This document shows positions 43,692-54,439 of a stretch of 64,000 nucleotides of DNA, piece after piece. A model generated the notes under the pieces. It saw only the letters and a list, made by a program, of their open reading frames with translations, searched no databases and was not told the origin of the DNA. Numbering within the stretch: the stretch's first letter is position 1; the number at the start of each line of letters is the position of its first letter. The translations under genes and the position numbers were made by a program. Source of the stretch: Perilla frutescens (taxonomy: Eukaryota; Streptophyta; Magnoliopsida; Lamiales; Lamiaceae); NCBI GenBank assembly GCA_026008535.1, contig BRKX01000006.1, forward strand, positions 9,446,501 to 9,510,500. Reading direction: 5' to 3'.

Positions 43692-44236
43692 GCGGCATAT
43701 CATGGAGAAAAATTAAGCTCAAGAGCATGCTCATACGGAAAGGAATCACAAACAACACATTTCTCATGTGATAAATCAAAATTTTCATCAACGGGGAGAC
43801 GAGATAGATGGTCCGCTACCACATTTTCACACCCCTTTCTATCTTTGATTTCAACATCAAATTTTTGTAAAAGTAAAATTCGCCTAATGAATCTAGGCTT
43901 TGCTTGGGGTTTGGTCAACAAATGCATTAAAGCTGCATGATCACTATGCACAATCACTTTAGAACCTAAGATATAGGATCTAAATTTATCCAATGAAAAC
44001 ACAACGACAAGCAATTCTTTTTCAGTTGTAGTGTAATTTACTTGAGCACTATTCAAGGTGAGGCTAGCATAGTAAATTACATGAAGAATTTTTTCAACAC
44101 GTTGACCTAAAACAGCACCCACAGCGGAATTTGATGCATCACACATAATTTCAAAAGGCAATGACCAATCAGGGGTGATGACAATAGGTGTGGTGATCAG
44201 TTTTTCCTTAAGAGTGTTAAAAAAGCATGCAAACAC
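43692..44236 (-). pseudogene. Athila-2 RNase H (3' end cut by the copia element)
   Basis: Minus-strand frame: LPFEIMCDASNSAVGAVLGQ (RNase H Asp), YTTTEKELLVVVFSLDKFRS, VIVHSDHAALMHLLTKPQAK and CENVVADHLSRLP, then the start of the linker to integrase. It stops at 43692, the copia LTR edge. No integrase of this element is found elsewhere in the window, so that part is lost or lies beyond the copia's missing end. Confidence 0.9.
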
Positions 44237-45498
44237 TTATCATCAAACTCAAAATGGACATATTGTGCAAGTAAATGGCATAGAGATTGGCTAATTTTGG
44301 AGAAGTCTTTAATAAAATGATGGTAAAAACCGGCATGGCCTAAAAAGCTTCTAACACCTTTCACATTAACAGGTGAGAGTGATTTCTCAATTACATTCAC
44401 CTTAGCCTTGTGTACGCTCATTCCCTCTTTAGAAACAACATGCTCAAGGACTATGTCACTAGTAACCATGAAATTACTCTTTTCCCAACTAAGAGTAAGG
44501 CTACTCTCAATGCACCTCTTCAAAACAAGTTCTAACTTATCCAAACAATCGGAAAATGAAGACCCAAAGATAGAAAAATCATCCATGAATACTTTAATAA
44601 AATCACCAATCATTTTGGAAAAGATAGAAAACATACACCTTTGAAATGTGCCCGGTGCATTGCATAGTCCAAATGGCATCCTCCTACACGCAAAGGTGCC
44701 AAACGGGCATGTAAATGTGGTCTTGGCTTGGTTCTCCCGCGCTATGGACATCGGAAAGTAACCCGATAAACCATTAAGAAACTAATAGAAACTATGATCG
44801 GCAAGTTTATTAAGTATTTGATCAATGAAAGGAAGGGAAAAATGGTCTTTTCGAGTGGCCGCATTGAGCTTTCGGTAGTCAATGCACATTCTCCATCCGG
44901 TGGTGGTTTGAGTAGCCACGTGCTCTCCTTTGTCATTCTCCACCACCGTGATTCCTATCTTTTTGGACACCACATGGACCGGGCTCACCCATTCACTATC
45001 GGCTATTGGGTAGATGATTCCTTCCGCAAGAAGCTTAAGAATATCCTTCTTGACAACCTCCATCAACACAGGATTGAGCCGCCTTTGTCCTTCTCGCACC
45101 GGCTTAGCCCCTTCTTCGAGAATGATTCAATGCATGCACGTCGTGGGGCTAATGCCTTTGATATCGGAAAGATTCCACCTAATGACTTGTTTGTTTCTCT
45201 TGAGTACGGCTACCAAGAGATCTTCTTCTTCCTTCTTGAGCCCGGTAAAGATAATCACGGGCTTCTTCCCCTCTTCGTCGAGGTACACATACTTGAGATG
45301 AGATGGGAGCTCCTTTAGCTTAAGTTCGGGAGAAGGCTTCACTTCCTCATCGATTGAGGCTAGAACTTCCATCAAACTCGCCTCCCCCACACTTGAGGTA
45401 AGCTTCTTCCATTGATATCTCATCGGACAAGGCTTCAATCCTCCATGTGGAGCCAATTTCCTGCAAGAAAACTTTCTCGGCCAAGAGATTAATAACAT
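44197..45498 (-). pseudogene. Athila-2 reverse transcriptase
   Basis: In one frame with stops at about 45125 and 44780: connector LKELPSHLKYVYLDEEGKKP and LSDIKGISPTTCMH; RT fingers LLAEGIIYPIADSEWVSPVH and GWRMCIDYRKLNAATRKDHF; palm PFGLCNAPGTFQRCMFSIFS and the catalytic KVFMDDFSIFGSS; connection GVRSFLGHAGFYHHFIKDFS. A frameshift near 44220 leads into RNase H. Confidence 0.9.
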
Positions 45499-45542
45499 CT
45501 ATAAAAGAACAATTTTTTTCAAATGAGGAGACGGGAATAGCC

Positions 45543-46197
45543 TTATTTTTCATGCACGAAAAAGGACACGGTTTCTCCGAACACCGATATTTTCAACATT
45601 CCATTTTTAACATCAATCAAGGTGTTAGTTGTAGCCATAAAATGTCTACCCAAAAGGAGTGTGTGCTCTTTTTCCATCTCTTGAAAATCTCCCACATCCA
45701 ACACAACAAAATCAACCGGGATTATCAATCTACCCACCTCAACTAGAATGTCTTCTATTATGCCTCTAGGATATCTCACGGACCTATCCGCCAATTGTAG
45801 ACACATTCTAGTTGGTTTTAAATTACCTAACTCTAATTGTTTAAAAATAGAGTAGGGCATTAAATTAATTCCGGCTCCTAAGTCTAGCATACCACACGTT
45901 TCTTTACCATTTCTCAAGGCAATTTTAAGAGTAAAACTACCTGGATCACAGAGCTTGGGCGGTAGTTAATATTGTAGGATTGCGCTCACCACTTTGGCTA
46001 CAACAATTTTCTCATCCTCCGCAAATTTCCTCTTCTTCGAGGATAATTCTTTGAAGAACTTGACATAGGCCGGCACACTGCGGATGATGTCAAGAAGTGG
46101 AAGATTGACATTCACCTTTGACAAGAGTTTGTAGAACTCTTGGAATTGGTTGTCTTGCTTCTCGTTCCTCAACCGGCTTGGATAAGGAATTGGAGGA
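45543..46197 (-). pseudogene. Athila-2 protease and upstream linker
   Basis: Lead-in IPYPSRLRNEKQDNQFQEFY and FFKELSSKKRKFAEDEKIVV, a stop, then the protease: CGMLDLGAGINLMPYSIFKQ (DLGA active site), MCLQLADRSVRYPRGIIEDI, IPVDFVVLDVGDF and LLLGRHFMATTNTLIDVKNG. The first codons lie at the Athila-3 insertion edge (46197); the matching upstream sequence is at 59359. Confidence 0.9.
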
Positions 46198-46323
46198 TGA
46201 TGAAGACTCAAATTCGTGCTTTTTCCTTTATCTTTTTACACCCTTTTTAAGTGTTTAGTATAGAGTCTAGTCTAGTTTTGGGGGTAAAGCTGATTGCAGG
46301 AGGCTGAGGGCACAAAACCACCA

Positions 46324-47175
46324 TAGACTTGGTGAAGGAAACAGGGAATGATAGGCATAGGAAATCATGTCGGGCCTATGATGGTTTTTTTTGTTTGTAA
46401 TTGAGCGAAAATGTTGAAAAATGTATGCATGAGAAGAGTGATAAGCTGAAGTATCACTCGAGTCAAGAATTGTGGAAAATTGATTTGATTTCTAGCTACT
46501 TATGAGATTTGGTCCTATTTTGTTCTTTCATGTGTGATTCATTAAGAATATTTGCATCTCTAAAACTTGCTTGATGACTTGCATGTATTCTATATGTGCT
46601 TAGAACTTGAAGATGACCTAAGGCGGTTTTTGTTGAAATTTTGAGCCCTATTTATCCCTTCCTTTGCGATTTATCCTTGTTAGCCCCGTTGAGCCTTTGG
46701 TGATTGATTTTCGTTGAAAAGCCCAGGGTAGAGGGAATTTAAGGAATGAATGAATTGTTCCGGAGGTGGCGGAGGAAAGATCGCCTCCTCCGCCGCCGAT
46801 GGTCTTGAAGAGGTTTCCATCTTCATTGTGGAGAGCGAGGAGGAAGAAGGGGAAACTGGCGGCGCCGCCGCTGATGATGCCGGGAAAGATGAGAATGAAC
46901 CGGGTAGTAGAAGAAGTTGCTGGCTTTTCGACGAAGATGGTGAGCAGCTCTACGGGCCGGAAGCAAATGACGATGAATACGAACACGAGCACGAAGATGA
47001 TGATGATGAAGAGATGAGCACAGAGGAACTCAACCAGAAGTTTGAAGATTTCATAAGGAAGATGAAAGATGATATTATAATTAATGAAGCTAGGCAGAAG
47101 TCGCTCATGCTTAATTAATTCACCTCATACATACATATATAACTTTCATGATCAAAATTTAATAATTTTCCTTTA
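46324..47175. other. 852-bp insert in the Athila-3 5' LTR, replacing 27 bp
   Basis: The 3' LTR has 27 bp (57899-57925) where the 5' LTR has these 852 bp; sequence on both sides matches. The first 400 bp are AT-rich and noncoding, including TTGAGCCCTATTTATCCC (46642), a style typical of Athila 3' regions. The last 430 bp carry an acidic ORF with a host-gene look. No inverted ends and no target duplication are visible. Because reverse transcription makes both LTRs alike, the insert must postdate integration of Athila-3, or else the 3' LTR has lost it. Confidence 0.85.
46750..47118 (+). CDS. Acidic protein fragment with DUF761-like C-terminus
   Basis: A 122-codon open frame, GC-richer than its surroundings, ending in TAA. 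Residues 25-95 are Glu/Asp-rich with a short ordered patch (RRSCWLFDEDGEQLYGP). The end, EEMSTEELNQKFEDFIRKMK followed by DDIIINEARQ, resembles the C-terminal motif of the plant DUF761 family (E-L-N-x-K-x-x-x-F-I-R-x-M-K), whose function is not well known. An in-frame TAA lies just upstream of the first ATG, so this is either a complete small ORF or the last exon of a larger gene. It lies inside the LTR insert, on the same strand as Athila-3. Family match is by eye only. Confidence 0.5.
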   Translation: MNCSGGGGGKIASSAADGLEEVSIFIVESEEEEGETGGAAADDAGKDENEPGSRRSCWLFDEDGEQLYGPEANDDEYEHEHEDDDDEEMSTEELNQKFEDFIRKMKDDIIINEARQKSLMLN

Positions 47176-48659
47176 GCTGAGGGCACAAAGGACTGATTTG
47201 CCTGCCGAGGACCCAGTCAAAGTTGTTGCGAGAATTGCGCAACAAAATCGCGGGATGATTCCTATATGCACGTAGAGGTGATGTGGCGGTCAGTTCCGAG
47301 TCTTGGGGAGGTCTACATACGTTGGGAAGGAAGTGAGGATACCAGAAAGCCGTTGGAGATGCTAGGGTTTGTTGCTATCCCTCCTAAATTCAAGGAAGAA
47401 CGTTGAGCATGAAATGGGGAAGTGGAGGAGTGCAAGAACCCCTGCGTGGGTGAGATATGGGCTGCTTGAAGCCTTAATTCATTTGCTATAAATACTTTTA
47501 TCTGTTTTCATATCAGTATGTGACGAGTGCGAGGGTGCCGGTTTTCGCACCTCAAGATACAATTTTCCATTTTCATATTTAGTTTATTTGCTGGATATTC
47601 TGACTGTCTGAAGCTGGCGATTTGCCCGCGGAGAGGTAGTTTAGTAGTTTTTGTTGGCAAAACTGGGGTTGGGCCCAGAAGTTAATCTACGTATTTCCTT
47701 TCCAAGTAAGATGTCTTTTATCATTTCTTTTACTTTCGTTTCTATGTTTAGTGGCTAAGTATCCACTGTTCAAGTCAAAGTAATGGTCTAAGGATAGAAT
47801 ATGTGCATGAGGTAATCGGACTTTAAAGCCTTAAGGGTTCACAATCTTAACTTGTTTTTCACTTAGACATAGGTAAAGGGTGGTTGGAGATGAAAGCGCG
47901 CATTTCTAATTAACTGGTACTAGTGTTAGTTACGTGGGAGTGTATAGGTGACCCATGCCTCGATACCCGCATAGTAATAAGTCCGGGGGTGACAGCCTTG
48001 GTAGTTTGGATTGAGTAGTATATGCAGGCACAAGACCGTGTCAAACCTACTAGAATCGGGTCGCTTTTTCCCTCAAAGCTGCTATGCTTGCAAAACCTTT
48101 CTGTGATTCTCTCCTTAGGTTCCTGTATAGTTAGGTCCCTAGGTACCGATCGTATCATCTAGACGATATAATGTAAGAAGTGATTGGGGAGTGGCCGATT
48201 GTATCCATTTCTTATAACCGGTTAACCCTCAAAGTGACAATTACCCATATTTGGCCATAGGGATTCGGTTTTTAACCTTTCTGCTAGTGTGGGCACAACG
48301 GATAGTAGTGGTAATTACATATGTTTTGCCCGGGATTGCGCATACCTACCAAATGACTTGATGCTTTGATTTGAGCACTTTTATTACTGATATTTTCTTT
48401 TGTGATTTCTTTTTCAGCATTTAGTTAGTTTAAGTTTATTAGCAAGGTTTTTAGAGTGACACTAAAGATCCAAACTGAAACTAAGAAAGGACAGAAGGTT
48501 AAAACACTCCTCGTGGGATCGACATCCGTCTTCACTAGCTATACTAGCCGTTGAGGGCAGATTAAGCATTTGTGGACCATTTGCCCGCAAGTGTATTTTG
48601 CACACCTAAGCAGAGAAAGTGAGAAAAGCAACATCAATTCACTCTATTTCGACGAAGAG

Positions 48660-49493
48660 ATGGAGGACGATCAGATATCAAATCACGAAAAAGAAGAACA
48701 ACAAAGACCACCACCGCACACCCTTACTTTGAGACAGCTGAGTTTCCCTCAAACTATGAACATGCGTCCCACGGGCATCGTTTTGCCCACAACTACTGGT
48801 AACTGGGAGCTGAGGGAAAATTTCATCTCGATTTTGCCCAAATTCCATGACCATCCAGGGGAGGATCCGCAACGACATCTACAAGATTTTGAGATGGCAT
48901 GTGAGACGCAACGCACACGAGCTAGTGGGACAAGTGAATACATTCACCTGGTTTTTTTTTCTTTCACCTTGCAAGACGGAGCTCGAGAGTGGTTATACAC
49001 TATTCCCGCTAGGAGTGTAACCAACTGGAGTCAACTCCAGCAAAAGTTTCTGGAGAAGTACTTCCCCACATCAAGAGTGCAGAGCATGAGAAAGAAGATC
49101 TCAACCGCAAAGGCTGGTTCCCACGAGAGCTTTTACGACTACTGGGAGCGTTTCAAGCAATTGCTCTCGAAATGCCCATATCACCAGATTCCAGATCATG
49201 ACCTGGTGAACTACTTTGTTTCGGGGTTGAGAAGCAAGGACCAAGCCCTACTAAATGCAGCATGTGATGGATCTATCCTGAACAAGAGGGCAGCTGAGGC
49301 TCTAATACTTATTGGAGAAATGGCCGAGGAAAACAGAGACGATTCATATGAAAGAACAAGTGTTGCCGCTGCGGGCAAAACTATCTTTGTGCCTGCAACT
49401 GATGACCGAATCGAACAACTCTGCAACAAGATGGAGAAGATGATCACCATGTTTTCTGCCAATACCTTGTGAATTTGTGGGGTATGTGAACTA
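48660..49493 (+). pseudogene. Athila-3 gag
   Basis: Likely start MEDDQISNHEKEEQQRPPPH at 48660; an earlier in-frame ATG (48570) lies within the LTR. Gag core: ENFISILPKFHDHPGEDPQR, FFSFTLQDGAREWLYTIPAR, WSQLQQKFLEKYFPTSRVQS, SFYDYWERFKQLLSKCPYHQ and LVNYFVSGLRSKDQALLNAA. A TGA (49470-49472) interrupts the frame immediately before a CCHC knuckle (CGVCELMGHHSDQC), after which the same frame continues into pol. Without readthrough the product would be a 270-residue gag lacking the RNA-binding knuckle. Confidence 0.9.
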
Positions 49494-51866
49494 ATGGGGC
49501 ACCACTCTGACCAGTGTCCACAATTGAAGGAGAAGGAAGAAACGGTCAACGCTATGGATGAAGGGCACAGAAGGAGGCACAATCAATTTACCCCCAACTA
49601 CAGTCAGAGGCATACAACACCATACTATCCTGCGCCCGCAGCAGGACCGTCTTTATCAGACATGGTTCACAAGATTGTGAATGAAACGGTAGAGGTACAA
49701 AAGAAATCAGAAGCCTTTGAGCAGGAGACAAGGAATGGACTGAGCTATTTGGGCGGACAAATATCCCAAATTAGTGATGCAATCGCAAGGATGGAGAAAG
49801 CTAAAGGAGTTCTGCCCTCACAGACAGAACCACCAAAGAAGGCTGGGGTAAATGCAATAACACTGAAGAGTGAAAGGCAACTGCCTGTACCATATCCAAA
49901 GACTGCAGAGGATGATGCCCACAGCAACGATGAGCCCACAAAGGAGAAGCCAGAGTTGAGGGAAAATGACGAACCAGAAGCAGTTGTGCCCAAACCCATC
50001 CTGAAGAGTAATATTCCAAAAGAGATCGAGGTGCCTTTACCATTTCCAGGAAGGATGAAGCGAAACAAGAAAGAAGCAGAGGATAGGGAGCTAATGCAGA
50101 TCTTCAAAAAAGTGGAAATCAATGTTCCACTACTAGACGCAATCAGGCAGGTACCCCGATATGCCCGTTTCCTGAAGGACTTATGTACAAAGAAGGTGAG
50201 ATTCACGGAGGAGGCACAAGTGGTTGTGAATGAAAATGTGTCAGCATTATTGCAGAAGAAGTTGCCTGAAAAGTGTGGAGATCCAGGGATGTTCTTTATT
50301 CCCTGTGAAATTGGAGGACTTCGAGTTGAGAGAGCTATGCTGGACTTAGGGGCATCAATCAATGTTATGCCCCTAAGCATTTTTGAAGAACTAACATTAG
50401 GACCGCTCAAGAATACGAGGACAATTATTCAATTGGCTGATCGTTCCAGTGTCTACCCCGAGGGAGTGCTTGAAGATGTCTTAATCAAGGTGGAGAGTCT
50501 GATTTTCCTAGCAGACTTCTATGTGCTGGATATGGGCAAAACCAATCCCAAGGCTGCCTGTATACTTTTGGGCAAACCATTCATGAAAACGGCACATACG
50601 AAGATTGATGTCAATAAGGGCACATTGACGTGCGAGTTCGATGGAGACAGAGTTGCCTTCAACATCATGGAGGCAATGAAGTACCCCAATGACACTGAGG
50701 GTGTACATGTGATCGATGTCTTTGAGCCTATGATCCAAGAAGAATTGCCAAGGTTACTGGCAAAGGATCCACTTGATTGGGTACTTCAATACAGTAAAAT
50801 TGATTGGGATGCTGAAGAGGAACGAGATAAGCAAATCAAAGAGGCAATTCTGCAATTATATCACATCAAAGCCGGTTTTTCAAGGGATCAACACCTGCCT
50901 TTACCCACAACAAGGCGGGGTGATAAACTGGTGCGGTCTATCATCAAGCCACCAAAGTTGGAGTTGAAGGAGTTGCCCGATCATCTCAAATATGCCTATT
51001 TAGGTGAAATAGGGAGTTTGCCAGTTATAATCAGTTCATCTTTGACCATGAAGCAGGAAGTCAAGTTGATAGCACTATTGAAGACGCACAAGGAAGCAAT
51101 TGGATGGACTTTGGCCGACATCAAAGGCATAAGTTCCACCATTTGCATGCATCGGATCCAGTTGGAAAAAGGGGCAAAACCAGTGCAAGATCCCCAAAGG
51201 AAGCTGAACCCCTTAATGAAGGAAGCTGTGTTAAAGGAGATTCTAAAGCTGCTTGATATGGGCATTATCTTCCCTGTGCCCGACAGTGAGTGGGTGAGTC
51301 CTATTCACGTTGTGCCCAAAAAGTCTGGAATCCAGGTTGTAGAGAATGAAAACAAGGAACTTATTCAGATAAGACTGCAGACAGGATGGAGAGTTTGCAT
51401 TGACTACCGCAAGTTGAATGCAGTCACAAAGAAGGATCATTTTCCTTTGTCCTTCATCGACCAAATGTTGGAGAGGCTTGTAGGAAAATCATACTTCTGT
51501 TTTCTGGATGGGTATTCTGGATATATGCAGATTGTGGTGGCCCAAGCCGATCAAGGTAAAATGACATTCACTTGCCCCTTTGGCACATTTGCCTACAGAA
51601 GGATGCCTTTTGGTCTTTGCAACGCTCCAGGCACATTTCAACGGTGCATGATGAGTATATTTTCGGATATGCTTGAGACTTGTATTGAGATCTTTATGGA
51701 CGACTTCACGGTTTATGGAGATAGCTTTGATCAATGCCTTGATCATTTGAGCAAGGTACTGAGCCGCTGTGTGGAAAAGTACTTGATGTTGAATTATGAG
51801 AAGTGTCACTTCATGGTGAGAGAAGGAATCGTGCTGAGACATGTAGTATCCGAGCGAGGAATCTAG
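49494..51866 (+). pseudogene. Athila-3 zinc knuckle, protease and reverse transcriptase (790-codon open stretch)
   Basis: Same frame as gag. Linker with QLPVPYPKTAEDD and VPLPFPGRMKRNKKEAEDRE; protease with MLDLGASINVMPLSIFEELT (DLGAS), IIQLADRSSVYPEGVLEDVL and CILLGKPFMKTAHTKIDVNK; connector LKELPDHLKYAYLGEIGSLP; RT with GWRVCIDYRKLNAVTKKDHF, CFLDGYSGYMQIVVAQADQG, PFGLCNAPGTFQRCMMSIFS and the catalytic EIFMDDFTVYGDSF. A TAG at 51864-51866 cuts the RT connection region. All catalytic residues I can check are present. Confidence 0.95.
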
Positions 51867-52430
51867 GTGGACAGGGCAAAAGTGGAGATCATTGCCAAAT
51901 TGCCCTATCCCATCAATGTTAAGCAGATTCGGGCATTTCTAGGCCATGCGGGTTTCTATCGTCGATTCATTAAGGACTTCGCAAAGATTGCTCAACCACT
52001 CACAAACCTGCTACAATTGGAGGTCAAATTTGATTTTGATGATGACTGCAAGAAAGTTTTTCACACATTACAGAATATGTTGGTGTCTTCCCCAATTATC
52101 CAACCTCCGGATTGGGGAATGCCATTTGAGGTGATGTGTGATGCCAGCGGATTTGCCGTAGGAGCAGTCTTGGGCCAGAAAAGAGGCAAAGAGAGCTATG
52201 TTATCTATTATGCCTCCAAGACATTAAATGCCGCGCAACGCAACTATACCACCACGGAGAAGGAGCTGTTAGCAGTAGTGTTCGCTTTTGAGAAGTTTCG
52301 TTCCTACCTGCTGGGGGCACAAGTGATTGTTTACACGGATCACGCAGCTCTGAAGTACCTACTGTCTAAAAAGGAGTCAAAGCCGAGACTCATAAGGTGG
52401 ATATTGCTCTCGCAAGAGTTCGATATGTAG
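51867..52430 (+). pseudogene. Athila-3 RT connection and RNase H
   Basis: Same frame after the TAG: QIRAFLGHAGFYRRFIKDFA, then RNase H FEVMCDASGFAVGAVLGQKR, NYTTTEKELLAVVFAFEKFR and IVYTDHAALKYLLSKKESKP. A second TAG (52428-52430) falls in the stretch before VADHLS, the C-terminal RNase H signature, which continues in frame beyond it. Homologous positions in Athila-1 and Athila-2 encode Glu. Confidence 0.95.
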
Positions 52431-52484
52431 ATCAAAGACAAAACTGGGGCAGAAAATCTGGTTGCAGACCATCTCAGCTGTCTG

Positions 52485-53861
52485 ATGGTTGAGGGAAAAG
52501 AGGAAATCACTGAGAATTTTCCAGATGAGCATTTGTATGAGGTTGTGGGCAAAACGGCAAGGGAGCCATGGTTTGCCGACATAGTGAACTATCTGGTCGC
52601 AAGGCAGTTTCCAGTTGGTTTGAATAACTACCAAAGGAATAAGATGAAGCGGGAGTGCAGGTTCTATCTTTGGGAAGCACCAACTCTTTGGAAAATTGGA
52701 GTTGATCAAGTCATAAGGAGGTGCGTCGATGATGAAGAGGTCCTTGACATCTTGAAGTTCTGCCATAACAATGCATGTGGAGGTCACTTCGGCCTACGAA
52801 GAACAGCAAGGAAAATACTAGATGGAGGATTCTACTGGCCTACATTATTCAGGGATGCTTATATATTTGTGAAGAAATGCAAAAATTGCCAGATGACTGG
52901 GAATATTTCCATTCGGGAGGCCATGCCACAAACACCTATCATGCCCGTGGAAGTCTTCGACATATGGGGCATAGATTTCATGGGACCATTTCCCAAGTCA
53001 GGTAATAATCTCTACATTATCCTGGCTGTAGATTATGTGTCCAAGTGGGTGGAGGCAAAAGCCACTCCAACGAATGATGCAAATACAGTGGTGAAGTTCC
53101 TGAGGGCAAATGTGAATAGTCGCTTCGGAATGCCCAAAGTCCTGATCAGTGATCAAGGGACTCATTTCTGCAACTCAGTCATAAAGAAGATGATGACAAA
53201 GTATGGGGTCACACACAAGGTTACTACGGCATATCACCCCCAGGCAAATGGACAAGCAGAAGTCTCAAACAGGGAGATAAAAAATATTCTGGAAAAAGTT
53301 GTTGGACCAAGGCGCAAGAACTGGAGCAATCATTTGGAAGATGCTCTGTGGGCATATCGCACAGCCTACAAGACACCTATTGGGATGTCTCCTTATAGGC
53401 TGGTTTTTGGAAAGTATTGCAATTTGCCTGTGGGAATGGAGCATAAAGCATTTTGGGCAATCAAGAGGTTAAATTTCAATGTTGAATGCGCCGGAGTTGA
53501 GAGGAAGCTGCAGATCCAAGAATTGGAAGAGTTGAGGTCCGAGGCCTATGATAATGCTGTAATGTATAAGGAAAGGACCAAGAGATACCACGATGCACTC
53601 GCAAGAGGCAAACAGTTGCTCTATGGGCAAAAGGTACTCGTGCTTAACTCAAAGCTCAAATTGCATGCGGGCAAATTGAAGTCAAAATGGATGGGCCCCT
53701 ATCTGGTGCAACATCAACACCCAAGTGGAGCAATTGACCTGGTAAATCCAAAAGATGGGTGCGAGTTTCGAGTTAATGGTCAAAGGGTGAAACCATATTT
53801 TGACCAAGAGAAGGAAACTTGGGCAGAAACCCAAGTTTTGAGCACTCCTGAGTACTACTGA
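52485..53861 (+). CDS. Athila-3 integrase
   Basis: Open for 458 codons, same frame. HHCC domain: CHNNACGGHFGLRRTARKIL and CKNCQMTG. Catalytic core: DIWGIDFMGPFPKSG (first Asp), PKVLISDQGTHFCNSVIKKM (second Asp), VTTAYHPQANGQAEVSNREI (Glu), then WAYRTAYKTPIGMSPYRLVF. C-terminal part: GQKVLVLNSKLKLHAGKLKS, KWMGPYLVQHQHPSGAIDLV and FRVNGQRVKPYF. All three DDE residues are present, in contrast to Athila-1. It ends at 53861 without a chromodomain, as expected for Athila. Confidence 0.9.
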   Translation: MVEGKEEITENFPDEHLYEVVGKTAREPWFADIVNYLVARQFPVGLNNYQRNKMKRECRFYLWEAPTLWKIGVDQVIRRCVDDEEVLDILKFCHNNACGGHFGLRRTARKILDGGFYWPTLFRDAYIFVKKCKNCQMTGNISIREAMPQTPIMPVEVFDIWGIDFMGPFPKSGNNLYIILAVDYVSKWVEAKATPTNDANTVVKFLRANVNSRFGMPKVLISDQGTHFCNSVIKKMMTKYGVTHKVTTAYHPQANGQAEVSNREIKNILEKVVGPRRKNWSNHLEDALWAYRTAYKTPIGMSPYRLVFGKYCNLPVGMEHKAFWAIKRLNFNVECAGVERKLQIQELEELRSEAYDNAVMYKERTKRYHDALARGKQLLYGQKVLVLNSKLKLHAGKLKSKWMGPYLVQHQHPSGAIDLVNPKDGCEFRVNGQRVKPYFDQEKETWAETQVLSTPEYY

Positions 53862-54439
53862 AGGCACAACAAGGTCGAGCCAAAGACCTTAAACAAAGGC
53901 GTTGGACGGGAGGCAACTCGGTTTGTTTACTTGCTTTAATTTCAATTAAGTTTGTTATTTGTATTTTGTTTGTGAGTTAACGCTGCAGGAAGGCAAAGAC
54001 TGGAAACACATCACTGTGGGCAAAGTAACATGTAGGGCACAACAAGGTTTAAGTGTGTGGGTGTGTACTGTAGCTGATTTGACTGATTTGACACGAAAAA
54101 GCAGCTGCAGAAACGGTTGGTTTTCCCCATGCAATGTGATGATTATTGAGAATGGAGACCGAAAACAAGGGGACTGAAGGGGATATGATATATACATATA
54201 ATCATTTTGAATTTCAAACATATCTTCTTCTCCAATTCAAAATTCCCCAATTTTCTCAAAATTAGGCACAACCGTTTCTCCTATATTCTCGGCCAGAATC
54301 TCGCCGCACAAACCCACCACCCTCACAACACCTCACGTCTCCTGAAGCATTCAAATACCCCCTCCCACTCTCTCAATTTCGCACAGATCAAGCAAAGAAA
54401 ACCCTACCTCACAAATTTCCCAAACCCTTGTCAAGAAAA
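53862..54439 (+). other. Athila-3 spacer between pol and ORF2
   Basis: About 580 bp without coding homology. Any splice site or internal promoter that would express ORF2 should lie here or further upstream; I cannot pick one out. Confidence 0.6.

Larger units (their letters stand above)
46198..48604 (+). repeat. Athila-3 5' LTR, with 852-bp insert
   Basis: Begins TGATGAAGACTC and ends GTATTTTGCACA; it aligns with 57773-59353 except at 46324-47175. Without the insert it is 1555 bp. Both copies share CCTAA just beyond the marked end, so the true end may be slightly further right. Confidence 0.9.

Noticed and set aside
47910..48158. An 82-codon minus-strand frame found twice (also 58659-58907)
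   Set aside because: It occurs in both because these are the two Athila-3 LTRs; there is no motif and the frame is conserved only through LTR identity.
49745..50410. A 221-codon minus-strand frame inside Athila-3 pol
   Set aside because: It lies opposite the protease region, is Ser/Phe-rich with no motif, and is a shadow of the real plus-strand frame.
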